From assembly GCA_036346255.1 (NCBI GenBank), contig CM070622.1:20238751-20302750 (forward strand): a DNA stretch of 64,000 nt, written 5' to 3'. The DNA comes from Ampelocalamus luodianensis (taxonomy: Eukaryota > Streptophyta > Magnoliopsida > Poales > Poaceae). The notes under the pieces were generated by a model that saw only the letters and a list, made by a program, of their open reading frames with translations, did not search any database and was not told where the DNA came from. Below are positions 1-11,200 of the stretch, in pieces (the first letter of the stretch is position 1; each line of letters starts with the position of its first letter). The position numbers and the translations under genes were made by a program.

Positions 1-3000
1 CGGCGGCGGCCTTGTGGGAGCTCAGCTGCGTCCTTCCTTCTCACCACGGTGAGTTGGCTGATTTGATCGTGCTGTTAGATCGATCCTCGTGGGTTTGGGA
101 TTCCGTCATGGTGACTTTTGGGGTGGGACGAGCTGAATTGCTGTGGCATGCCGTTTGGATGCGCTAGTTTGAGTAATTCGGTTGGGGAAGTTTTTTTTTA
201 TTGGAATTGTCTGTTGTAATGTGTAGTCGTGTAGATAGTATGGCATGAGCAAGTGATTTCTCATTTCTGAGGAGAACAATGTAGTACGTGGATCTGTGAC
301 AACAATGTAGTACGTGGATCTGTGCTTTCGAAATGAAATTACGTAATTCTTGAAGTGACCATTTACTCTGCTCTGGTTAACTGAGTAGATTGTTTGTAGA
401 TGCAGCGAATTGGATTTTGTTCAATTTTGTGAGTATTCTAACTAGCTTTTATGCCCTTTATTTGTTATTTTTATTAGAAACACTGGATTTCAAGTTCGTA
501 TTGAAGCCAAAGGACGATAGCTCACAGTGCATTGTTGAGGAGGGGCCGAACCGATCAGTAGGTTGCAGGAGTAATGAAGTGGAAATGAGGGATGCGGTTT
601 TTAAAGTCAACGGGGAGAAGGATGTGCTTGAGTGTAAGGTTTGGGTTGAGACAGAAATGTTGTCCGCGTTTGACCTGGCTGCTAGTTGGAGGGCTCATCA
701 AGAGTACCTTCAGCCTTCAAGGGTGCGAGGGGCCCATGATGTCGTTATGAATGCTGAATCTGAATCCAGGGCCAAGGTTTGAATTTGTTTCACTGCTTTT
801 ATCTTTTTTTTAATATATATAATATGGTGTTACCGCAAGAAATTAGGAAATTGTAAACCTAATCATCTAACAACCTTTTAATGAACAGTAGCGATTCTTT
901 ATGTTGCAAAAAGTGGGTTTTTGAAACCAATGTTTTACCGGTCACAGCTAGGTTTGTAGCACCTGGCTTCCAGCCAGCGCTTTGTTGTTAACAGTCCAAT
1001 ACCACAGAGAGTAATGTGGCAATCTGGCAGAGGTTGACGGTTTGAGGCAGCTTGCTACTTGGTTGTGGAACTGGACATTATGTCTGGTACCTTGCAAAAC
1101 TCATTTGTTTCATCGAGCATTTTTCCATTATTAATCGATATAGCGAAATAATGTGCTTACTGGAAAGGGCAATGTGAAACTGGCCCAGTACCCAACAGAT
1201 TTCAGAACCTTGGTTGACAGTATCTCTTATTTATTACTTCGATGTTTTAGTTTTTGTATATTTGTACAATGTAGTCTACAGTCTACTCCGTCCGGTCAGG
1301 AAATCTTAGCGCTTCTGACTTTTCGCGGTCTTCGAGATGCTTTGCCATTAATTTCCATCACAATATTTGTAAAAAGTTTATCAAGTATAATATTATGAAA
1401 GTATTTTAATGAAGAGTATGCCTATACTATTCTCGTGGTCAAATGTCAAGAAGTTTGACATCATGCTTCCCACGCTGACAAGAATTTGTGACCAGTGGGA
1501 GTATTTGAGTAATGCCTTTAAAAACTCAGTGGGAGTTTTCTTAAGTGTAGGACTACAGGCTAACACTAAAGACATTTAAGGTAAAAATATTTAATGAGTA
1601 TGAAAAGCACATATATGACCAAAAGTTAAACTGACCTACCTAACTAATGAAAACAGCCCCAGTCCCATGTCCAAAGCTGTCTTTCTGTGTAGTGTGGCAC
1701 CCACATTTGGCAAAATATATCCAAGTGTAAAGAAGTAGTTTAAGGGTCCTTTTTGAAGGCAAGAGTAGTGCGGGTTCATCCATACTTTCAAAAGAATTGT
1801 CTTCCTGCATAGCTGCTGCCTATGTTTCTATTTGCACGACAGGTGCTGCTTCCTTTTCTATTCTGCCAATTTTCTCTTGTTCCTTTAAGCAGAATGGCTT
1901 CGCTTCTGGTTTGGAGCTTGATTTAGAGAAGTATGTAGTTCCAACACCAAACATGGGCTCAGGTGTTGTTTATGCAGCTAACTTGACTGAAAATCCACGC
2001 TCATTATTGCATACCGGGATTTCCTCAAACAATGATACCACAAAGGGCATTTTGCACAACTTGATCAAAGGCGATGCATCCCCGAATCACTATGCTAATA
2101 TAAAGAAGGTATAACTTAGTTTTTCTTGTTCAATTGATTGTTTGCTCAAAATCACGTATCATCAACGTTTGCTAATTTAGGCATTCCATTATAGAAATAA
2201 TTGTTGTCCTTTTTACTGAAGTATGTGGTAATTTAGGTAGCTTGTAATAGAAGTTATTACTTATTCAATAGTGTCATCATAACACTATCTGGCATGCACT
2301 AATAAGTTAGTTACTTTCTGTTAGGTCTTCCTTTCATTTGAAAACAAAAATTAGGTTGAATTGATTTCAATGTGATTATAAACCAGAAGAAAGTTTCCAT
2401 TGATTATTATTTTATATATGTTATACTGCAAAATGTGACTGATTACTAACATGTTTGGACTTCTGCTTATGGTTATGAAGCGCTACCAACTTTTCTTTTA
2501 CTTGTTTGATCTTAAGTCACATCACAATTAAATTTCTCTGTGAAGTCACCTAGACACTTAACATTTGAGTCACACCTGATAATGGACATGCATCTTATGG
2601 ATGGACTTATTTGCATCTGTCATTGGCTGAAACTCGTTTAATCTTTGCAAGTTCCTTCTCCTGTAGATTTCTTGCTTTCTATGCCTAATAACTGAAAAAT
2701 TGCAATTATTTTCTGTAGCAATTGAAGAAGCTTGGGTTTATATTTATTCTTTTATTACTTTGTGATTTATGTCTCTGGTAGCATGGCCAATAACTAAAGA
2801 TGGCCGTCACATCCTATTTAGATGGCATAAACACTAAAACATTTTTTATTTTTACTTGCATTTTCGATAGAGGAGATTTTATCAATATCTACATTTAGCA
2901 GTTATAAACAAAATAACCAATGGATTATTTATAATTTATGCCTCAGGATGCAGATGGGAGACATGCACCATCGCAGGAAGAACAAAGGGCGGTCTTTGTT

Positions 3001-6000
3001 GATAGAGGTGTTGGCTCTCCAAAGTTTGCTAGACCAACGGATGAAACCATTTCAATGAGCAACATCAAGTTGGATTCTGAAGCAAAGGTTGTACCACACA
3101 GCACTGCACATTGCAAAATTTACTAAATTATGCATGGCAAAGCTCTATGCTATGCTTGAATTGTGAATTCTTAGTGATTACGGGCTTATGGCAAGTGTGA
3201 CATATGTATTATTGAGCTATTTGATATGCACTAAATAGGTATTACCTAGTTTCTTTGAATATTTAACTGCATTAAATGCTTAGAAATATTTAGGACATGT
3301 ATTTTCATTTGTTCTTTTGTTTCAAGCTATTATATATATGTATAGAAAGTCGCCTGTGAATCTGTGGCATTTTCTTTAAAAAAACAATCATCTCCAGTGA
3401 TATTTTTTGTACTCCATATTAGTTTCTGAACCTGTCAAAATGTGTTGTTTAAATTTCTGTGATCAGAAGTTCTGACAGCTGTAACTATCAGGGCATGCCA
3501 GCAGCAGAAGGAGCTGTTGCAGCAGCAGCTGTAGCTGATCAGATGTACGGGCCAAAAGAGGACCGCAAGTTGGCCATTGTGTTGGTAATTTTCATACAGT
3601 TAAAATGGAACACTTTACCAAGTACATTCACCACGCTTTTTTGTTGTTGATTACTTTCTTAGATGACTTATACTTGAAGCTGTAGAAGTGCCTTTGTTTC
3701 CATGGAAAAATCATTTTTCGTGTTCCTTCGTTTCCATGGAAAAATCATTTTTCGTGTAAATTCTAAAACCTATGAGTTTCATAAGTATAAGAACTTCTCG
3801 TAGCAAAATTTTGTTTGCTCCAATAACCACTGAAATTTGCTGGGTACACTTTATTTATTCTAATACTCATGTTATGAATATTGTGTGTATATTCATGAGG
3901 CCTAAAGGGCAATATATATAGTGAGTACAAGTGGGTATTACAAAGGAATATGCCATACATATATAAGGAAATACAAAAAACATATAAGGAAATACAAAGG
4001 AATTCCTATTCTAACACCCCCTCAAACTCATGGTGGATCACATACACTGAGTTTGGAGAGAAAATACAAATGTTGTACCTTAGTCTCTGGCTTCGTGAAG
4101 AAGTCAACAATCTGTAACTCTGAGGGCACAAACTGTAAAGCAAGTACTTCCTCCTGCACCTATGAGCGAGTATATGAAGTATCCACACCAATGTGCTTGG
4201 TGAGTTCATGCTTTAATGGGTCACGGGCAATACTGATAGCACATGTACTGTCAGACAAAAGAGTCGTAGATTCCATCACAAGCACTTCAAAATCTGCAAG
4301 TAACCACCTCAACCAAGTAACCTCTGTTATCACTGCGCCATAGCTCTCAACTCAGACTCTGTACTCGAACGGGAAACTGTAGTCTACTTCTTTGTTTTCT
4401 AGACAATCAGGGAAGAGTCAAGAAAAACACAGTAAGCAGAAAGAGAACGACGATCAGAAGGATTACTAGCCCAGGTCGCATCGGAGTATGTCTGAAGCTG
4501 TAGTGAGGTAAGAGCTAGGGAAAAACAATCGGCGAGAGATAGTCCCACGCAGGTAGCGAAGAACACGAAGAAGGTGACAGTAGTGAAGATGAGTAGGATG
4601 AGCCATGAACTGACTCAAGATATGAACAGCATGAGCAATATCAGGACGAGTGCTCACAAGATACACCAAACTCCCAACAAGATGGCGATATCGAGTAGGA
4701 TCCTCAAGAAGATCACCATCAGATTCAGTGGTACGAAGCCAAAGAGATAGCTCCATGGGAGTCTCAGCAGTGCGAGTGTTAGTCAGACCAGACCGATTAA
4801 GAAGATCCTAGACATACTTCTGCTGGGAGACTAAGTCCTCAGGCGTTAAAGAGACCTCAATCCCAAGGAAGTACGTAAGAGAACCAAGATTAGTTATCAG
4901 AAACTGCTCACTGAGATGCTTCTTCACATATGTGATGAAGGAGGAATCATCACTAATGATGAGCATATCATTAACATACAGAAGAAGCAGTGTCCTACCC
5001 CGAGATGAGACATGGACAAAAAGAGTAGGATCGTAGGAACTGACAGCGAAACTGACAGTAGTAATCACTGAAGTGAAACGCGCAAACCAGGCACGAGGAG
5101 CCTGTTTGAGGCTATAAGGGCACGATGAAGACGACAGATGTGCCCATCGGTAACAGAATACCCATGTGGTGGCTGTATGTAGACCTCCTCATGCAAAACA
5201 CTATTAAGAAAAGCATTCTTAACATCTAGCTGAGAGATAGACCACCGGCGAACAGAAGCAACCGCAACAAGAGTGCGAACAGTGGTCATATGGGCAATAG
5301 GGGCAAAGGTCTCATCGTAGTCACGACTGTACTCCTGCTGAAAGTCGTGAGCTACAAGACGAGCATTGTAGCGCTCGAGACGAGCATTGTAGCGCTCGAT
5401 AGTACCATCAGACTAGGTCGTAATCTTGTATACCTACTTGCATGTGATAGGGCGAGCATGCACAAGTGTATCCCAAGTCTCCGTACGTCGAAGAGCATGG
5501 CGGCGGCGGCCCGTGAGGATGGCGACGCTCCGAAGGCGGGCGACGACTTCGAGTCGGGCTCGAGCGCGCGGATGGCGGCAGCGCGGCGCAGCCTCGTGCC
5601 GGTCGGCGACCTATGGGACTGGCGGCGGCGCGCGATCGGCGGAGGCGCAACGCATGGCAGCGTGGCCTCAGGCCAACGCTCGGCTTCAGGTGTCGGGGCA
5701 TGCGTGCGTGGGCGCGGGAGCCAGCAGCGGCACTCGAGCGTGCGGGCGGCGGAGCTTTGACGGCCGGCGGAGGGCAACCAGAACACTGCAGTGGCGGCTG
5801 CGGAAGGATGGCAGCAGAAGGAGCTAGGTTAGTGTCTTAGCTCTGATACCATGTTATAAATATTATGTGTATATTCATGACGCCTAATGAGCAATATATA
5901 AGGAGTACAAGGGGATATTACAAAAGAATATTCCATACATATATAAGGAAATATAAAAGGCATATAAGGAAATACAAATGAATTCCTATTCTAACAAACA

Positions 6001-8178
6001 CGTTCATGTCATGCAGTACTCGGCCACTTTTTTGTTTTCGACAAATATTCTAATGAGTAACGATGAAAGGATGTGCCGCGTTAGAATATGAATTCTTTTG
6101 TATTTCCTTATCTGCCTTTTGTATTTCCTTATCTGTATATGACATATTCCCCTTGTATTCCCTATATATATTGTCCATTAGGCCTCATGAATATATACAC
6201 AATATTCATAACATGGTATCAGAGTTGGGGCACTAACCTAGCTCTTCCGCTGCCACGTCGTCGTCGAAGGCCGCCGCCGCCCGAATCGGGCCGCTGCCTT
6301 CCGCTTGACGTGACGTCGCGCCCCTTCCGCCCGACGCCGCCTAAGCCCGATGTCACCCGCTGATGCCGCCCCGACGCCGCCCGAGCCCAAGCCCGACGCC
6401 TCCTCCACTGATGCCGCCCGAGCCCGAGCTCAACGCCGCCCCGACGCCGTTCGAGCCTGACGCCTCCGCTGCCGACGCCACTGGTCCAGCCGCCACCCAA
6501 ATCGGGCTGCCGCTCGACCACCAACACCACTGGTCTAGACGCTGCCCGCGCTCGTCGAAGTCGGCGCCGGATTCACCGTGGTCGTCCTCGGCCGCCGTCG
6601 CCGCGCCTGCCGATGTCATCCTCTTGACCGACAGATCGAGCGGGCGATGTTTGAGGTGGGTATAGAAACCGATTCGGTTTCTGCATATAAATATTTTCCC
6701 CGAAAAAATATAAAAATAAAATAAAAAAACACAACATGTCGATCTAACTGCCGCGCCGTCCAACGCTGCCTGTTAGACTTCGTTGCCTTGGTCGCCGCGC
6801 CGTTCCACACCGCCTACCGATGGCTTCTGTTCCATTAGCTACGATCCCATTCTCGGGAATAAAACTTCATGGAACGAACTACAGGTTGTGGTCTTTACTT
6901 ATGGAGATCACGCTCGATGATCTCCGCCTTTGGGGACATATCACTGGTGCTCGACCTTGTCCGCCGTCGCAGACAGCCTACTTCTGCAATTCTGCACCTC
7001 ATGCAGAAGATGAGGCCGCCAAGGAGGCAGAGGCCACTGCTGCTGCTGTTGACACTGCTAATGAGGCCTTTCAGTATGCCATAGACGCTTTTGAGCGCTA
7101 GTGTGTTGATGAGGCTCGTGTTCATGCTATCCTGGTGGTCAGCGTCGACGACTTTATCCAGCCAGACATTGTTGGTCTGCGTTCTTGATAAGTACATCCC
7201 TACTACTTCTACTACAAGTTCTCCAAGTGTTCATCCAAGTTTTCATGATATACATAAAGGTCCCATGACAAGAGCATGGGCCAAAAAACTACAACAACAG
7301 GTGAACTTGTTCTTTAAAGAGTATTCGTTCTTGCATTGGCAACGGGGGATCACTACGATTCTAGAGGCTACACGTGAGTATCTTGATCCTATGTCAAGAA
7401 GATCGGGCGACCTCGTATCATCTTGGTATCAGAGTGCGGTTGACTCGGTAGAATTACTTATCCCTAGATTAGATTGATTTTCTTTGCTGTTCTTTATACC
7501 TAGAGTCCATAAACCAAAAATTGCAACACAAAAATTCCAAACCCTAGTTTTTGCATCTGTTACTTTTGTGAGTTTAATTAGGTTCTAGTCCATTATAATT
7601 TTTGTTTAAGGGCTGATCGTTGTGTTCTTTTGCGTGGCGTAATCGTTGAGTCTATTAACCCTTGCTGTCCAGATCATGTGCGCGACGTGTTGTTCTAGTC
7701 CTAGCCGAAAGCTTTTTTTGATCCTTAATTTTTTGTGTTCAGCTAATTGCAAATCCTAGTCGCTTTCATCTTAGTGCCGACTGCCAAGCTGCTGTCCAAT
7801 AGGAACAGCCAAACCAAAGTTGAGTCAATATGATTATCTAGTGGAATTGAACACGAGCTCTACTTGCAATCTGAGTGCCCTGCTGTTGTTCCGAATTCCA
7901 CTTGGAAGTTGTGATTCAGTTCCACCCTTTAATTCCGAGCACTACCCCTCCAACCGAAACACCTGTGCTGCGTTTGCTAGTAATCCGGCTCGTGCGCTGA
8001 GTTTGGATTTGCATTATAACAGCCGAGCACTTGATTAGATTGAGAGCATCATTCATTTTTTCCTTTCATCTTGAGACTAGCTTTTGACATTGTATTAAGG
8101 GCTGCTCTTAGTATTAATTCACAGTTGCTGAAATTTGAACTTGTGTGAGGGACAACTAAACCCTAGTTCGGCATTTGA

Positions 8179-8209
<31 letters not shown>

Positions 8210-11200
8210 AAAGAAAGAAAAGGCAAACCACAAGCCAAGAAAGGCCGTGGTTACGAAGTAAAAAAGAAAAAAGAAAAGAAGAAGATATTGGCCGAAACTT
8301 GGGAAAAGGATAACCTTAGTTCAAAAATTCCAGATTGTGTATTTAATTTCTTTGAGCAATCTTGTACCCTTACATTTCATATTATTGCAATTGGCTAGCG
8401 TCTCTCCTAGTACTTGGTGCAAATGAGCTAGTTTTCATCTCAATTTCAGATTACATCTCACTAGTTCATTCCTTGTTTGCATTGAGTCACATTGATCTTT
8501 GCGTGTGCGTTCATACACTTCGCTTAAACCTTTTGGATCAGCACTTAGGCAAAATACCAGGTCTGGGAGTACTTGCGTGAGCGATACCAGCAGAGCAGCG
8601 ATGCTCAGTTCTTTTCGCTTTAGCATGAGTTGGAGACGCTTCGCCAGGACTCCTTCGTCGACGACTTCTTCCGAGCCCTGGCTAGTCTCTGGCGCCAACT
8701 GGACGAGCTGGCTTCTCCGCTCTACCAGGAATGTCATAAGGTGCAGAAAGCGAATCATGGTTGTCATCGCCTTTATGACTTCGTCTGCCGTTTTCGCCCA
8801 GAGTTTGAGCCTATTAGGGCTCAACTGTTGAGTCGCTCACTACGACTGACAATCGCCGAGGCTCTTTCGACGCTTTGTGCTGAGGAGCTTCACCGCGGGT
8901 TAGTAGCACAGTTTGTTTCGACTGTGCTTGCTACCCCTTCTTCGACTACATCGACGGCTTCTGCTTCGACTACAATCCCTCCTCAGGTGTTTGACTACAT
9001 TGGTGTGGATGCTTCATACACTCGCTCACAGGTGCAGGAGAGAGTACTTGCTTTACAGTTTGTGCTCTCAGAGTTACAGATTGCTGACTTCTTCACGAAG
9101 CCACAATATGGTACAATATTTGTATTTTCTCTCCACAATAGGGTACAATATTTGTATTTTCTCTCCAAACTCAGCGTGTGTGATTCACCATGAGTTTGGA
9201 GAGGGGGGAGGGTGTTAGAATAGGAATCTTTTTGTATTTCCTTATCTGTATATGACATATTTCCCTTGTACTCACTATATATATTGCCTATTTGGCCTCA
9301 TGAATATATACATAATATTTATAACATGCCGCACTACCTCAAAAAGGAAAAAAAATTGTGTGTGCATGTCTCAGTTATATATTTATATATAAAGATATAT
9401 GAATATAGTTAAATGTGGTTGTACGCATTCCCATTAATTCATTGAAGCACTTTCTTTTGTTTCAATTACCTTTGCAGTCCTTTTGTAATCTATGCTGACG
9501 TTCTAGGTTGGGCTGCCAGCTCTTGGTAAGACCTTTACGGCAGCTAAGCTTACAAGATATCTTCGATGGTTAGGTCATGAAACAAAACACTTCAATGTTG
9601 GAAAGGTGAACATTTAGCTTGAGCTGATTTTGCAGAGAATTGCACATATTCATGGTAATAGTCACTAATTTTGTCTCCTTTTTTTAACATTTCAAATGTA
9701 GTATCGCCGGCTCAAGCATGGAATTAATCAGGTAATTACAATTTTTATGTGACTGATTACTCGTACTGGTTTTGTAGTATTTAAAACAGTAACAGTAGTC
9801 AGCTGCTACTCTCAAGTGGCTACTTGATTTCTAATAGTTTTCATGAGAAATGTGGAACTTCTAATTTCAATTTTCATTGAGTTCAGCATAGGATCTCATT
9901 GACTCATGTAGTATGTAATGTTCAATCGCAATGACCTCTGAAGTTATGATCCTATTTATGAGCTTTGTTTAAGAAGAGTTCTCTAATTGCATCTTGTTCT
10001 TTTGATCAGACTGCTGATTTCTTTTGTGGAGATAACAAGGAGGGTGTGGAGGCACGTAATGAGGTCAGTGCATTGCTACTGTTGCTATCTCAAAAGTAAT
10101 AAATAAATAAAATTACAACCATTTATGATGAATTAGTTCCAAGTTTATCTAGAGCCAGAGATATGCTACTCCCTCTGATTCCAAATGTGTGTCATTTTGG
10201 GGGATGACACGGTATAATGTACTACTTTGACAACTAATTTCTATCACAATATGATGTCACTAATCACAAAAATTATATATTATGAAAGTATGTTTCACGA
10301 TGAAGTAGGCAACACCAATTTTATATGGTCAATCTAGAATTTCTAGATACTTGTATTATGTATATATGTTGATGGTTAAACTAAAAAATGTTTGACCGGA
10401 GGGAGTACTTACTTTCTGTGAAAACATATGGTTTGTATGTTTTCCATGAAACATCAAACATGTACTGCTTTCTTCTTTTTTTCTGGTAAATTATGTCTTG
10501 CGTTTTTCAGGTGGCAGCGTTAGCAATGGAAGATATGCTATCCTGGATGCAGGAAAGTGGCCAGGTAGGGAAAAGGTTTTTTTGCTATATGCTGTAATTA
10601 TTTTGGATAATTGATTATTTTGGCCGGTCTGCAGGTTGGTATTTTTGATGCGACAAACAGCACAAGAAAACGGAGAAACATGCTGATGAAAATGGCTGAA
10701 GGAAAATGTAAGGTATAATTGAATCAGCATGTAGCTCTTGGGTATTTTCTTGGTTATTTGAACCATTCGGTTCCTGCCAGCAACGTCATGGCAGTTGTCT
10801 GCCATGCAGTAATAGCATATTCTTTGATCAATTGGTCATATTTGTTAGATATGTATATATCCTAGGGTGTTCATTGCATATTGACCTATCCTTTACATGA
10901 TATATTGTCCTTTTGGCCCTTTGGAATAGATCAAGTCTCATTTCAACATGGTATTAGAGCAAAGTTAGGGTTAAGGTTTTCGCCGCCACCGCCCTCCTCG
11001 TGCCCTTCTCCTTTTCCCCGCGCCGCGTGCTCTGCTCTGCCGCCGCCGCAGCTCCTCCTCGTAGCCGGATCTGGGACGAACCGCCCCCGACGCCGTCGTT
11101 TTTCGCGCCGGCACGCCTTGACCCGACTGCCGCCGCTCGGCATACTCTCCCCGACGCCGCCGTCACCTCCCGGGATCTCCATCCTCGGCATCAGTTGTCG

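Larger units (their letters stand above)
6820..9115 (+). pseudogene. Broken copia gag joined to the RNase H tail
   Basis: The first gag piece (6820-7187) starts at an ATG and shows the UBN2-type motif (GTNYRLWSLLMEITL). The second piece (8563-8935) continues it (FFRALASLWRQLDELASPLY, then RLYDFVCRFRPEFEPIRAQL). A short Ser/Thr-rich linker then runs in the same frame into the copia RNase H C-terminus (IGVDASYTRSQVQERVLAL, ADFFTK). The zinc knuckle and nearly all of pol are deleted. The 8630-9193 frame is open through the junction, but a stop lies just upstream of it and the gag is interrupted, so a functional product is unlikely. Confidence 0.75.
6079..9326 (+). mobile_element. Non-autonomous short-LTR Ty1/copia element, forward, in F2KP intron 5
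   Basis: The LTRs are 6079-6213 and 9213-9326, and belong to the same family as the reverse element 82 bp to the left. A 5-bp target duplication tgccg lies at 6074-6078 and 9327-9331. The left LTR starts with CG where TG is expected. TGGTATCAGAG at 6214 is the primer-binding site and GAGGGGGGAGGG at 9201-9212 is the polypurine tract. The interior holds a GC-rich leader (6230-6810), a gag split by a foreign block, and then the last part of RNase H. Protease, integrase and RT are missing. Confidence 0.88.

Noticed and set aside
3467..3491. Earlier acceptor for F2KP exon 5 (TGATCAG at 3460-3466)
   Set aside because: It would put exon 5 out of phase with exon 4. The acceptor at 3491 keeps the frame and starts at the conserved GMPAAEGAV segment.
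6214..6230. tRNA-like TGGTATCAGAG matches (also at 24878, 32720, 47152)
   Set aside because: These are retrotransposon primer-binding sites complementary to the 3' end of a tRNA-Met, with no cloverleaf around them.
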